64,000 bases of DNA from positions 62,001 to 126,000 of the forward strand of contig CANNIA010000005.1 of assembly GCA_947504705.1 (NCBI GenBank). Direction: 5' to 3'. The notes under the pieces were generated by a model, which was not told the origin of the DNA, did no database searches, and was given only the letters and a program-made list of their open reading frames with translations. This DNA comes from Paracoccaceae bacterium (GTDB taxonomy: Bacteria; Pseudomonadota; Alphaproteobacteria; Rhodobacterales; Rhodobacteraceae). Shown piece by piece: positions 17,236 through 26,164 of this stretch. A program made the translations under genes and the position numbers. How positions within the stretch are numbered: position 1 is the first letter of the stretch; every line of letters begins with the position of its first letter.

Positions 17236-18263
17236 AGTACGAGCCTTTCGCAGGCGGTGAGGAATGTATCGGCCAGCCGGGCCGGATCGGCTTGGCGCAG
17301 GGCCTGAAGGCCGGATTCGGCCGAAGGGGCGTTGCGCAGGATATAGGCAGCGTTCTCGGGGTAACGCGCGGCGCGCCAGCCCGCGATGGTGAGCGTGGTC
17401 AGCATCCGGGCGGTGATCAGATCGGGCAGGAGGGCGATTTCCGCAGGCAAAAGCGGCAGGCGGGCATGATAGGCGGTGATAAGGGGGAGGAGAAGCGACA
17501 GAGGGTCTTCGGGATCGACGAGGTAGGAGGCGGCGACGGCAAGGTCACAGATGCGCGGGGTGCGCACCATGTCGCCGAAATCGAGGATGCCGGTGATCTG
17601 GTCAGGTTTCGCGGGCTCGGCGAGGAGGTTGTGCGGGTTGAAATCGGCATGCACGACCTGAGTGGGAAGGGCAGTCAGCGCGGAGGCGATGCGGGTCTGG
17701 AACTGGTCGCGAAAGGTCAGGACCTGAGCTTGCGTTTCGGGCGGCAGGGCGGGGGTCAGGGGGGCGAGCGCCGCGAAGCGGCGAATGTCCCAGAGGAGGA
17801 AGTGGTCGTCCGAGGGGTGAGAGAAGTCCTGCAGCGCGGTGGTCAGGCGGGCGAGGGCATCGCCGGTGACCTTGGCCAGAACCGGAGAGCGCGGAAGTTT
17901 CGCAACCGGGGTGCCGGGGCACCAGGTCAGAAGACGAAGGGCCCCGTCCGGGGTCGGCAGGATTGTCTGGCCGGTGCGGGTCGGGACGACACGCGGGGTT
18001 GGCAGGCCAGGGTCGACCTTGGCAGCATGCACGAGTGCCTGCGTCTGGAATTCAGTGATGCCAATGGGTTCAACCAGATTGGCGAGCTTCAGCGTGTAGG
18101 TGCCCGAGGCGGTGTCGAGCCGGTGGTTGAGGTCGCGTTCCGAGGTCAGCGGAACAAGCGTACCATCGATTCCCCAATGGATCTCGACCAGCCACGCAAG
18201 GGTTTCAGCTGGAACACGGGGCGGGGGCACGCTGAGAAGGCTTCCGGCAGGGTCTTCGGTCAT
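17232..18263 (-). CDS. APH-family kinase, hydroxylysine-kinase-like
   Basis: Aminoglycoside-phosphotransferase-fold small-molecule kinase of 343 aa. The catalytic loop VVHADFNPHNLL and the metal-binding ILDFGDMVRTPRICDLA are intact. The N-terminal nucleotide lobe includes RDLNHRLDTASGTYTLKLAN. Together with the overlapping phospho-lyase-type aminotransferase this matches hydroxylysine kinase plus phospho-lyase pairs, which are fused in some bacterial proteins. The substrate may be an amino alcohol or hydroxy amino acid; ethanolamine and hydroxylysine are candidates. Antibiotic resistance is unlikely given the coupling. Confidence 0.78.
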   Translation of the reverse strand: MTEDPAGSLLSVPPPRVPAETLAWLVEIHWGIDGTLVPLTSERDLNHRLDTASGTYTLKLANLVEPIGITEFQTQALVHAAKVDPGLPTPRVVPTRTGQTILPTPDGALRLLTWCPGTPVAKLPRSPVLAKVTGDALARLTTALQDFSHPSDDHFLLWDIRRFAALAPLTPALPPETQAQVLTFRDQFQTRIASALTALPTQVVHADFNPHNLLAEPAKPDQITGILDFGDMVRTPRICDLAVAASYLVDPEDPLSLLLPLITAYHARLPLLPAEIALLPDLITARMLTTLTIAGWRAARYPENAAYILRNAPSAESGLQALRQADPARLADTFLTACERLVL

Positions 18264-18335
18264 GATCTGGCTCTTTAACGCCGCAGGATAGTGAAGGAAC
18301 CGGCGGGGGAAAGGGGAATGTCGGCTGGGTTGGGG

Positions 18336-18385
18336 CCAAAATCCTTAAGAAAGGATTTTGGCAAATTTCTTGCCTAAGAAATTTG
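18336..18385. terminator. Two adjacent perfect hairpins downstream of moaA
   Basis: The first stem is CCAAAATCCTT (18336-18346) with AAGGATTTTGG (18351-18361), loop AAGA. The second follows with no gap: CAAATTTCTT (18362-18371) with AAGAAATTTG (18376-18385), loop GCCT. They lie 26 bases past the minus-strand moaA stop and before the kinase gene. They probably terminate or stabilise the moaA transcript. AT-rich stems and tandem arrangement suggest a repeat element. Confidence 0.65.
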
Positions 18386-18410
18386 GGTCCTTGCGGCTGC
18401 GGCCGGGACG

Positions 18411-19415
18411 CTATCCGCCGGTATGGCTCATGTGGCGGGTCATCTGGCCCCTTACAGCCTGGCGGCTGTAATCGAAATCGTGGCCCCTCGGTTTGCGGGC
18501 TATGGCGGCGCGGATGGCGGTTTCAAGCGGCGCATCCTCAGGTGCCGTGCGAAGGGGTGTGCGCAGGTCTGCCATATCTTCCTGACCCAGGCACATGTAA
18601 AGCTGGCCTGTGCAGGTCAGCCGCACCCGGTTGCAGCTTTCGCAGAAATTATGGGTCAGCGGCGTGATGAAGCCAAGCTTCTGGCCGGTATCTTCGATCC
18701 GGACATAGCGGGCGGGCCCGCCAGAGCGTTCGGCAAGGTCTGTCAGGGTAAATCGTTCCGCCAGCCGGGCGCGCAAGCCCTTCAGCGGCCAGTATTGATC
18801 AAGCCGCAAGCCTTCGCCCATGTCTTCGCCCATCGGCATGACTTCAATGAAGGTCATGTCGTGATCTTCGTGCGCGCACCAGTCGAGAAGCGAAAAAAGC
18901 TCATCCTCGTTGAAGCCTTTCAGGGCGACAGCGTTGATCTTGACGCGCAGGCCAGCAGCCTTGGCGGCCTGAATACCGTCAAACACCTGCTGCAGGCGAC
19001 CCCAGCGGGTGATTTCGGTGAATTTTGTCGGATCCAGCGTGTCGAGGCTGACATTGACCCGTTTGACGCCAAGGTCGGCCAGCGGCTGGGCGAATTTGGC
19101 AAGCTGGCTGCCGTTGGTGGTGAGGGTCAGTTCCTTCAGCGCGCCGGATTGAAGGTGGCGGGACATCGCCTCGAAGAAGGTCAGGATGCCTTTGCGCACA
19201 AGGGGTTCGCCGCCGGTGATCCGCAGTTTTTGCACGCCCATGCCGATGAATGCGGTACATAGGCGGTCCAGTTCCTCAAGGCTTAGGAGTTCCACCTTGG
19301 GCAGGAACGTCATGTGTTCCGACATGCAATAGCTGCAGCGGAAATCGCAGCGATCCGTGACCGAAACGCGCAGATAGCTTATCGCGCGGGCGAAGGGGTC
19401 GATAAGCGGGGTCAT
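18411..19415 (-). CDS. moaA: GTP 3',8-cyclase MoaA (molybdenum cofactor biosynthesis)
   Basis: Radical SAM enzyme that starts molybdopterin synthesis by rearranging GTP, cytoplasmic. The 334-aa protein has the radical SAM cluster motif CDFRCSYC near residue 23, the GGEPLVR motif, a C-terminal second cluster ([18 protein letters not shown]) and the C-terminal Gly-Gly required by MoaA proteins. It is a single gene here, without other moa genes nearby. The divergent lipoprotein gene starts 85 bases away. Confidence 0.95.
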   Translation of the reverse strand: MTPLIDPFARAISYLRVSVTDRCDFRCSYCMSEHMTFLPKVELLSLEELDRLCTAFIGMGVQKLRITGGEPLVRKGILTFFEAMSRHLQSGALKELTLTTNGSQLAKFAQPLADLGVKRVNVSLDTLDPTKFTEITRWGRLQQVFDGIQAAKAAGLRVKINAVALKGFNEDELFSLLDWCAHEDHDMTFIEVMPMGEDMGEGLRLDQYWPLKGLRARLAERFTLTDLAERSGGPARYVRIEDTGQKLGFITPLTHNFCESCNRVRLTCTGQLYMCLGQEDMADLRTPLRTAPEDAPLETAIRAAIARKPRGHDFDYSRQAVRGQMTRHMSHTGG

Positions 19416-19500
19416 GCGGCGAAGCTAGGCCTGAGCAAGAGCTTGCACAAGGGCGGACGCGACAATTGCGAGAATTGCAGCGGCAGGTTAGGCTGGGGGC

Positions 19501-19974
19501 ATGAAAAATCATGCGCTTCTTCTTTCGCTTGTCCTTGCCCTTTCCGGCTGTGGCCTGATCCACCCCAAGGATGGGCGGCAACCGCTGATCGGCCCGTCGC
19601 CCCTGTCCCCGGCCGTTGAGGCCGAGCCCGGTGGCCTTGCCGGCGCCATGGGGTCGCAGTCGGTTCGGGCCGAAACGCTGGATACCACCACCGATGCCGA
19701 AAAGGCCGAGGCGCTTGCCGCCCCGGCCGCGACGGAAGAGCGTGATCTCGGCAAGGTTGTCGTCGCCCTTGGCCCGCCCGCCGAGCAGGGGTTGTGGCTG
19801 AAGACCTCACTGGTGGCCGAAGTGGTCGAGGGCCGGATCGAGACGGTCGAGGGCAAGAGCCTGACGCTGGAATTGCGCCCGGGCACGGGTGGCGCGCTTC
19901 TGTCGCTGGCCGCCTTCCAGGCGCTGGGGCTGCCCTTGACCGGCCTGCCGGAAGTGACGGTCTTCGCGCCCTGA
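19501..19974 (+). CDS. Putative lipoprotein of unknown function
   Basis: A 157-aa protein with a lipoprotein signal: a short positive N-terminus, a hydrophobic stretch LLLSLVLALSGC and lipobox cysteine near residue 17. The middle is rich in Ala, Glu and Pro and low in complexity. The C-terminal third (LGKVVVALGPPAEQGLWLKTSL to ELRPGTGGALLSLAAF) looks folded and resembles SPOR-less envelope proteins of the septal type, but no domain was recognised. GGGGGC precedes the ATG. It ends exactly where the converging AlkD-like gene ends. Confidence 0.7.
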   Translation: MKNHALLLSLVLALSGCGLIHPKDGRQPLIGPSPLSPAVEAEPGGLAGAMGSQSVRAETLDTTTDAEKAEALAAPAATEERDLGKVVVALGPPAEQGLWLKTSLVAEVVEGRIETVEGKSLTLELRPGTGGALLSLAAFQALGLPLTGLPEVTVFAP

Positions 19975-20664
19975 TCAGGCTTTCGCTTCGGGAAGCTGCC
20001 GCGCGGCCTCTTTCCGGGCAAACGGGGAGAGCCTCGCCCCGTGTTCGGCCAGAAAGGCACGGGTGCGGTCGGGGTCGTGTTTTGACAGGTCGCGCAGCCA
20101 CCAGCCAATGGCCTTCTGGATGAACCAGTCCCGGTCATCGGCCAATGCAGCGCACCAGCCAAGGACCCGGCCGCGTACCGCAAGGTCCTGAGGTTTCGGG
20201 AAATTCTGTTTGGTCCAAGGCAGGGTCATCACGAAAGCGGCGCGCCGGGTCCACATATGGGGGCTTTGCACCCAAGCCTCGACCGCATCTATCCGCGAGG
20301 GGGCGGCGACCAGCCGCTTCTGCCCTGCGATGCTGGCATGGTCGGCAATCGCCCAGGCGTCGAAGTCGGGCACCCAGGATTGGATCAGCGCCCATGCGGC
20401 GTCATCAGGGCGAATGCGGGCCTGGGTCAGAAGTTTCGCCGCCGCGACGCGGGCTTCGTGGATATTCGTCTGCCAGAGGTCGGCCGCCAGCGTGAGGCGG
20501 TCGTCAAGCGAGAGATCTGCGCGCCAGCGGTCGGTCAGCGTTTCGATGTCGGGCACCGGAATGCCAAGATAGGGTCGTTCGGCCTTGTGATAGGCCAGCA
20601 TCTCGGCGGCCTTGGCGGGATTGGCCAGGGCCTGGAGTTCGACAAGATAGGCGGCGATGTCCAT
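19975..20664 (-). CDS. AlkD-like DNA alkylation repair protein (HEAT-like repeats)
   Basis: A 229-aa all-helical protein of the DNA alkylation repair (AlkD/AlkC-like) family, which in AlkD excises positively charged alkylated bases. Family marks are YLGIPVPDIETL near residue 32, a run of helical repeats, WTRRAAFVMTL, and the C-terminal FIQKAIGWWLRDLSKHDP. The tryptophans and the Asp-containing segments match the positively charged groove layout of the family. It is convergent with the lipoprotein gene without a gap. Substrate was not established from sequence. Confidence 0.82.
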   Translation of the reverse strand: MDIAAYLVELQALANPAKAAEMLAYHKAERPYLGIPVPDIETLTDRWRADLSLDDRLTLAADLWQTNIHEARVAAAKLLTQARIRPDDAAWALIQSWVPDFDAWAIADHASIAGQKRLVAAPSRIDAVEAWVQSPHMWTRRAAFVMTLPWTKQNFPKPQDLAVRGRVLGWCAALADDRDWFIQKAIGWWLRDLSKHDPDRTRAFLAEHGARLSPFARKEAARQLPEAKA

Positions 20665-20711
20665 GGTCGGTCCTGGCTGAGAGGGCGGGACCAGAGGGTT
20701 TCACACCCTCC

Positions 20712-20745
20712 GGACCTCCCGTGGGATATTTGGCGAAGAGAAAGG
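20712..20745. repeat. Fragment of the dispersed intergenic repeat
   Basis: GGACCTCCCGTGGGATATTTGGCGAAGAGAAAG-like sequence matches the right end of the repeats at 15806 and 57968. It lies between the AlkD-like gene start and the glmS stop. The rest of this 109-base gap is AT-richer (AAATTTAAGTCAAATTATAAG) and may hold the AlkD promoter or glmS terminator. Confidence 0.5.
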
Positions 20746-20773
20746 AAATTTAAGTCAAATTATAAGAAATTGC

Positions 20774-22591
20774 CTATTCCACCGTTACCGATTTCGCAAG
20801 GTTCCGGGGCTGGTCGACGTCGGTGCCTTTGGCGATGGCGGTGTGATAGGCCAGAAGCTGCGCCGGGATCGCGTAAAGGATCGGGGCCCAAAGCGGATCA
20901 ACCATGGGCAGGGTCAGGGTCTTCCAGGTGCCATGTCCGGCGGCCTCAATGCCGCTGGCGTCGGACAGCAGGAGCACCTTGCCATTGCGCGCCATGACTT
21001 CCTGCATATTCGACACCGTCTTGTCGAAAAGCGCGTCCTTCGGGGCCAGAACAATGACCGGAACCTGGGCGTCAATCAGGGCAATGGGGCCGTGCTTCAG
21101 TTCACCCGATGCATAACCTTCGGCATGAATGTAGCTGATCTCCTTTAGTTTCAGGGCACCTTCCAAGGCCAGCGGATACATGGACCCACGGCCCAGAAAG
21201 AGGATGTCTTGCGCCTTGGCCAGGACCTTGGCGATCTGGGAAATCGGGTCAGAAAGTGCGAGAGCCGCATTGATCAGGCCCGGCAGCGCGCGCAGGCTTT
21301 GCAGCCGATCATTCAACTGCGCGGCGTCGATCCGGCCCCGGTCCTGCGCGGCTTTCAGCGCCATCAGGGCAAGGGTGGTCAACTGGCAGGTGAAGGCCTT
21401 GGTCGAGGCGACGCCGACCTCGACTCCGGCATGGATCGGGAGCGCCAGATCCGATTCGCGGGCGATGGAGGAGGTGGGCACGTTGATGACCGCCACAACC
21501 TTGGCGACCTTTTCCTTGACATGGCGAAGGGCGGCCAAGGTGTCGGCGGTCTCACCGGATTGGCTGACGAAAATCGCCATCGAGGCCGGAGAAAGCACCG
21601 GATCGCGGTAGCGGAATTCTGAGGCGATATCGATGTCGGCGGGAAGGCCCGCGATCTGCTCGAACCAGTATTTCGCGACGTGGCAGGCGAAGGAGGCCGT
21701 GCCGCAGGCGACCAGTATGACCCGGTCGATGCCTTTGAAATCAAGATCTTGTGGCAGGTCCAGCGTGCCGTTTGATCTCGTATAGTGCTTCAGCGCATCG
21801 GCGATGACGACGGGCTGCTCGGCGATTTCTTTGGCCATGAAATGCTTGTAACCGGCTTTTTCGATCCGGGCGCTGTCCAGTTGCACCCGGGTTTCGGGCC
21901 GGTTGGCAAGGCGGTCTTCCGCGTCGAAAATCTGCGCCCCGGCGCGGGTGATGACGGCCCAGTCGCCCTCTTCCAGATAGGTGATCCGGTCGGTCATCGG
22001 GGCAAGGGCGATGGCGTCAGAGCCAACGAACATCTCGCCTTCCCCATGCCCGATGGCAAGGGGCGAGCCCTTGCGGGCGGCGATCATCAGGTCGTCCTGA
22101 CCGTCGAAAAGGAAGCACAGTGCAAAAGCCCCGTGCAGGCGTTTCAGCGTGGACCGTGCGGCTTCAACTGGGGTGGCACCGCCGTCAAGCGCGCGTTTGG
22201 CCAAGAGGGCAACGGTTTCGGTGTCGGTGTCGGATTCATGGGCATAGCCATCGGCGGCAAGTTCAGCCCGCAGGTCACGGAAGTTTTCGATGATGCCATT
22301 GTGGACGACGGCCACCGATCCGGCGCGATGGGGATGGGCGTTGGTGACGGTCGCAGCACCATGGGTGGCCCAGCGGGTGTGACCGATCCCGGCCTTCCCG
22401 GCGAGGGGTTCGTGGACCAGAAGGTCGGAAAGATTGACCAGTTTTCCCACCGCGCGGCGACGATCCAGCCGTCCTTGGTTCACCGTGGCGATCCCGGCGC
22501 TGTCATAGCCTCGGTATTCCAGCCGTTTCAGCGCCTCGACAAGAAGCGGGGCGACTTCGTGGTTTCCAAGGACCCCTACAATACCACACAT
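20774..22591 (-). CDS. glmS: Glutamine--fructose-6-phosphate aminotransferase (isomerizing) GlmS
   Basis: Makes glucosamine 6-phosphate from fructose 6-phosphate and glutamine, the first step to UDP-GlcNAc. The 605-aa protein starts MCGIVG, placing the nucleophilic cysteine at residue 2 after Met removal. The glutaminase half has HTRWATHG and the isomerase half two SIS domains with SQSGETADTLAAL, SIARESD and GRGSMYPLALEGALKLKE. It ends with the conserved LAKSVTVE. glmU lies upstream with a 2-base gap, forming a glmUS operon for cell-wall and LPS sugar supply. Confidence 0.97.
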   Translation of the reverse strand: MCGIVGVLGNHEVAPLLVEALKRLEYRGYDSAGIATVNQGRLDRRRAVGKLVNLSDLLVHEPLAGKAGIGHTRWATHGAATVTNAHPHRAGSVAVVHNGIIENFRDLRAELAADGYAHESDTDTETVALLAKRALDGGATPVEAARSTLKRLHGAFALCFLFDGQDDLMIAARKGSPLAIGHGEGEMFVGSDAIALAPMTDRITYLEEGDWAVITRAGAQIFDAEDRLANRPETRVQLDSARIEKAGYKHFMAKEIAEQPVVIADALKHYTRSNGTLDLPQDLDFKGIDRVILVACGTASFACHVAKYWFEQIAGLPADIDIASEFRYRDPVLSPASMAIFVSQSGETADTLAALRHVKEKVAKVVAVINVPTSSIARESDLALPIHAGVEVGVASTKAFTCQLTTLALMALKAAQDRGRIDAAQLNDRLQSLRALPGLINAALALSDPISQIAKVLAKAQDILFLGRGSMYPLALEGALKLKEISYIHAEGYASGELKHGPIALIDAQVPVIVLAPKDALFDKTVSNMQEVMARNGKVLLLSDASGIEAAGHGTWKTLTLPMVDPLWAPILYAIPAQLLAYHTAIAKGTDVDQPRNLAKSVTVE

Positions 22592-22593
22592 TT

Positions 22594-23946
22594 CTACTGC
22601 CCTTTTGCCTTCGATGCCTTGATCGCTTTTAACTTTTCGAACATTCGCGTCGCGAGGCCCGGTTTTGTGACCTGCCGCGCCCGACCGATGGCGACGGCTT
22701 CGGCGGGGACGTCTTCGGTGATGACCGAACCTGAGCCGGTCATGGCTCCGTCGCCGATTGTCACTGGGGCGATCAGCATGGTGTCGGACCCGATGAAAAC
22801 GCGTTTGCCGATTCGGGTGCGGTGCTTCATCACCCCGTCGTAGTTGCAGGTCACGGTGCCCGCGCCGATGTTGCTATGCTCGCCAATGTCGGCGTCACCG
22901 ATATAGGTCAGGTGGCCCACCTTTACGCCTTCATCCAGGATGGCGTTCTTGATTTCCACAAAATTGCCGACATGGACATCTTCAGCCAACTCCGTGCCGG
23001 GGCGCAGGCGGGCGAAGGGACCCACCGTGGCGCCACGGCTGATGTGGCAGCCTTCCAGATGGCAGAAGCCCTTGATTTCGGCACCAGATTCGACGGTGAC
23101 GCCGGGGCCGAACAAGACGTTCGGGCCGATGATCGCATCGCGACCGACATAGGTGTCGAGCGCGAAGAACACGGTTTCGGGGGCGGTCAGGGTGACTCCA
23201 TTTTCCAGCGCCACACCACGGGCGCGGGATTGGAAGGCGGCCTCGGCTTCGGCCAGTTGGGCCCTTGTGTTGACGCCCAGAGTTTCGGCCTCGTCACAGA
23301 GGACGACCCCGGCGGAAAGGCCACGGGCGCGGGAGATTTCGACGATGTCGGTCAGGTAGTATTCGCCGCTGGCGTTGGTGTTCTTAACCTCGGCGATGAG
23401 GGAGAAGAGGAGCTTTGCCTCGGCGCAGATGACGCCGGAGTTGCACAGAGTGATGGAGCGTTCAGCCTCGGTCGCGTCCTTGAATTCACGGATGGCCAGA
23501 AGGTTCGAGTCTTGCGTCAGGAGGCGGCCGTAACGGCCTGGATCCTTGGCATGAAATCCAAGGACGACGACGGAATGATTGGCCCGGGCGTCCAGCATGG
23601 CGCGCAGGGTTTCTTCGCGGATCAGGGGGGTGTCGGCGTAAAGGACGATGGCTTCGCCCTCGGCCTCGGCGAGGAGGGGTGCGGCTTGGGCCACGGCATG
23701 GGCGGTGCCATACTGGGGGTCCTGAACCACGCAGTCGGCGGCCTCGGAAAAGGCGGTGGCCGAGGCGGCGACGGCTTCGCTTTCATGGCCGGTCACGACG
23801 ACGATGCGGGAGGGCTCAAGGCCGTGAGCGGTGGCCAGCGCGTGGTGGAGGAGGGGGGCGGCGGCGACGTGGTGCAGGACTTTGGGCAGGTCGGAGTTCA
23901 TCCGGGTGCCCTGACCTGCGGCCAAGATGATGACGGATACCTGCAT
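22594..23946 (-). CDS. glmU: Bifunctional N-acetylglucosamine-1-phosphate uridyltransferase / glucosamine-1-phosphate acetyltransferase GlmU
   Basis: Two-domain cytoplasmic enzyme making UDP-GlcNAc. The 450-aa chain begins with the nucleotidyltransferase motif LAAGQGTRMNSDLPKVL and DPQYGTAHAV. The C-terminal left-handed beta helix carries hexapeptide repeats with GPFARLRPGTEL, NFVEIKNA, HLTYIGDADIGE and GTVTCNYDG, including the catalytic His region. It is the first gene of the glmUS operon. The divergent HAD phosphatase gene begins 94 bases away, so the promoters share this gap. Confidence 0.96.
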   Translation of the reverse strand: MQVSVIILAAGQGTRMNSDLPKVLHHVAAAPLLHHALATAHGLEPSRIVVVTGHESEAVAASATAFSEAADCVVQDPQYGTAHAVAQAAPLLAEAEGEAIVLYADTPLIREETLRAMLDARANHSVVVLGFHAKDPGRYGRLLTQDSNLLAIREFKDATEAERSITLCNSGVICAEAKLLFSLIAEVKNTNASGEYYLTDIVEISRARGLSAGVVLCDEAETLGVNTRAQLAEAEAAFQSRARGVALENGVTLTAPETVFFALDTYVGRDAIIGPNVLFGPGVTVESGAEIKGFCHLEGCHISRGATVGPFARLRPGTELAEDVHVGNFVEIKNAILDEGVKVGHLTYIGDADIGEHSNIGAGTVTCNYDGVMKHRTRIGKRVFIGSDTMLIAPVTIGDGAMTGSGSVITEDVPAEAVAIGRARQVTKPGLATRMFEKLKAIKASKAKGQ

Positions 23947-24039
23947 TCTGCCCTTCCTTTATCGTTGCGCCCGTTTTACCCCCGAAAGCTGGGGTGGCAA
24001 GGGGCTGCGCCCTCACGCAACATTACAGGACTGCTGAAG

Positions 24040-24690
24040 ATGCGATGCGTTGTTTTCGATCTGGATGGGACTTTGGCTGATACCTCGGCGGATTTGCTGG
24101 CGGCGGCGAATGCCAGCCTGCCCGAACCGGTGCTGGGGCCGGGGGATGCTTTGACGGCGTTTCATGGCGGGCGGGCGATGTTGCGGCTGGGGTTCTCCCG
24201 GTTGGGGCGGAGTTGGAACGAGGCCGAGATTGATGCGACCTATCCGGTGCTGTTGGAGGCGTACCGGCAGGGGATCGCGGTTCATACCCGGCTTTATCCC
24301 GGCGCGATGGAGGCGGTGGAGGAGTTGCGGGTGGCTGGGTTCAAGGTGTCGGTCTGCACGAACAAGCCCGAGGGGTTGGCGGATATTCTGCTGCGGGAGC
24401 TGGGGGTCAGGGAGGTGTTCGGGGCGCTGGTCGGGGCGGATACGTTTCCGGTCAGGAAGCCCGATCCGATCCCCTACCGGGCGGCGGTGGAGGGGGCCGG
24501 GGGGGTGGTGAGCCGGTCGATGCTGGTGGGCGATACCGAGACGGACGCGAAGACCGGGGTCGCGGCGGGGGTGCCGGTGGTGCTGGTCACTTTCGGGCCG
24601 GAGGGGCGGGGAGTGGAGAGGTTTGCCCCGGCGGCGCTTCTGGACCGGTATGAGGATTTGCCGGGGCTGGCGGGACGGATTTTGGGGTGA
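24040..24690 (+). CDS. HAD-family hydrolase, phosphoglycolate phosphatase-like (Gph)
   Basis: A 216-aa haloacid dehalogenase phosphatase. The first motif FDLDGTLADT gives the nucleophile Asp at residue 7, motif II is CTNKPE, the lysine motif is VRKPDPIPY and motif IV is MLVGDTETDAKTG. The alpha-helical cap lies between residues 15 and 80. The ATG at 24040 follows CTGAAG and gives the usual length; a much longer frame running antisense through glmU is an artefact. Phosphoglycolate is the best guess, but other sugar phosphates are possible. Confidence 0.85.
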   Translation: MRCVVFDLDGTLADTSADLLAAANASLPEPVLGPGDALTAFHGGRAMLRLGFSRLGRSWNEAEIDATYPVLLEAYRQGIAVHTRLYPGAMEAVEELRVAGFKVSVCTNKPEGLADILLRELGVREVFGALVGADTFPVRKPDPIPYRAAVEGAGGVVSRSMLVGDTETDAKTGVAAGVPVVLVTFGPEGRGVERFAPAALLDRYEDLPGLAGRILG

Positions 24691-24928
24691 GTGCCCACGG
24701 TGGACATATTCTGGATATCGTTGTTTGACAATGGGTTGGCCGTGGGTGTCAACTGATTCTTAATCTTTGGCCTGGACCCGCGTTGCGGCGCGGTGCGAGG
24801 TTTCGACCGGGGTGCGGCGGCAAAGGGGCTTTTGAGTATTTGGACCAAGAGGAAGCACAATTTTAGTCAAACGCGAGGGATCTGGGGGCTGTTTGACAGT
24901 TCCCGGCCCGGTGCCTAGGGTCGCGGCC
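24691..24928. other. Intergenic region with a probable repeat fragment
   Basis: No gene is visible. TTGACA at about 24726 and downstream AT-rich bases (CTTAATCTTT) may form a promoter. TTTGAGTATTTGGACCAAGAGGAAGC (24831-24856) resembles another Rhodobacteraceae-type dispersed intergenic element from recollection. The MFS gene start lies at its right end. Confidence 0.35.
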
Positions 24929-26164
24929 ATGACAAACACCGCTTCGCCTTCGACCCCGGCCAACCGCCATGCGGTGACGTTCGTGCTGATCACCGTGTTT
25001 CTGGACATGGTGGGCTTTGGGTTGATCCTGCCCGTCCTTCCCAAGCTGATCGAGACGGTCGGCGAGGTGGATATTGCCCATGCGGCAGTGATCGGCGGCT
25101 GGATGTTCGCGGCATTCAGTCTGGCGCAGTTCGTGTTTGCACCCCTGATGGGCAATCTTTCCGACCGTTTCGGGCGGAGGCCGCTTTTGCTTTTGGCGAT
25201 CTTCGGGCTGGGGCTGGATTTCATCCTGATGGCGTTGGCCCCGACGCTGGAATGGCTGTTCGCCGGACGGATCATCGCGGGGGTCTGCGGCGCAAGTTGG
25301 ATCATTGCCTCGGCCTATATCGCGGATGTGACCGCACCCGAGGATCGCGCCAAGGCCTTTGGCATGATGGGCGCGGCCTTTGGCGTCGGCTTCGTGATCG
25401 GACCGGCGATCGGCGGGCTTCTGGGCGAGCTTGGACCGCGCGTGCCCTTCTGGGTTGCGGCGGGGGTGTCACTGATAAACTTCGCTTATGGCTGGTTCGT
25501 CTTGCCAGAATCACTTGCCCCCGAGAACCGCCGGAAGTTCGAACTGTGGCGGTCCAACCCGTTTGGCGCGTTCCGGGTGTTTTCGACCTATCCCGGCGTC
25601 TTGCCGATGGTGCTGGTCCTGGGGCTGTATTTCTTTGGCACCTCGGTCTATCCGGCGATCTGGACCTTTTGGGGCTTTGCCAAGTTTGGCTGGTCGGAAG
25701 CCACGGTCGGCCTGACTTTGGCGGCATTCGGGCTGGTTACCGGGCTGTTTCAGGGGTTCCTGACCGGTCCGGCGGCCAAGCGGTTCGGCGAATGGAACAC
25801 GGCCCTCATCGGGCTGGTATGTTCGGCGCTTGTGGTCCTGGGTTACGGGTTTGCTGGGTCGTTCGTGGCGGTGGTCTTCCTGATGCTTTTGCACGGGCCA
25901 GAAGGTTTTGTGCATCCCTTGATCACCTCGATGCTGACCAAACTTGTGCCCGAGGATGCGCAGGGCGAGTTACAGGGCGGCATTTCGGCGGTGACCAATC
26001 TGGCGATGCTTTTCGGCACCGTGTTCTTTGCGTGGATCTTCGGCTATTTCTGGGCCGAGGGCCGGGAATGGCGGTCGACCGATGTGGCTTTCTGGGTCGC
26101 GGCGGGCTTTGTGGCGCTGTCGGCAGTCATGTTCATGAGGCTGAAGAGGTCTGAAAAGGCATGA
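24929..26164 (+). CDS. MFS transporter, TetA-like drug-efflux type
   Basis: Inner-membrane major facilitator protein of 411 aa with about twelve helices. The ATG at 24929 follows AGGGTCGCGG and removes an unconserved 12-residue extension. The loop 2-3 motif [14 protein letters not shown] is the classic MFS signature, motif B-like [28 protein letters not shown] and the helix 5 motif [16 protein letters not shown] point to proton-driven antiporters of the tetracycline-resistance family. The substrate is not evident. It overlaps the next gene as ATGA. Confidence 0.88.
   Translation: MTNTASPSTPANRHAVTFVLITVFLDMVGFGLILPVLPKLIETVGEVDIAHAAVIGGWMFAAFSLAQFVFAPLMGNLSDRFGRRPLLLLAIFGLGLDFILMALAPTLEWLFAGRIIAGVCGASWIIASAYIADVTAPEDRAKAFGMMGAAFGVGFVIGPAIGGLLGELGPRVPFWVAAGVSLINFAYGWFVLPESLAPENRRKFELWRSNPFGAFRVFSTYPGVLPMVLVLGLYFFGTSVYPAIWTFWGFAKFGWSEATVGLTLAAFGLVTGLFQGFLTGPAAKRFGEWNTALIGLVCSALVVLGYGFAGSFVAVVFLMLLHGPEGFVHPLITSMLTKLVPEDAQGELQGGISAVTNLAMLFGTVFFAWIFGYFWAEGREWRSTDVAFWVAAGFVALSAVMFMRLKRSEKA

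Noticed and set aside
17417-17922. Minus-strand frames inside the kinase gene
   Set aside because: Alternate-frame shadows of the APH kinase, which has intact catalytic motifs.
22822-24039. Long plus-strand frame antisense to glmU, fused in frame to the HAD phosphatase gene (622 codons)
   Set aside because: It is complementary to glmU, shows Gly/Ala-rich compositional translation, and the HAD protein has a natural start at 24040. High GC produces long antisense frames.
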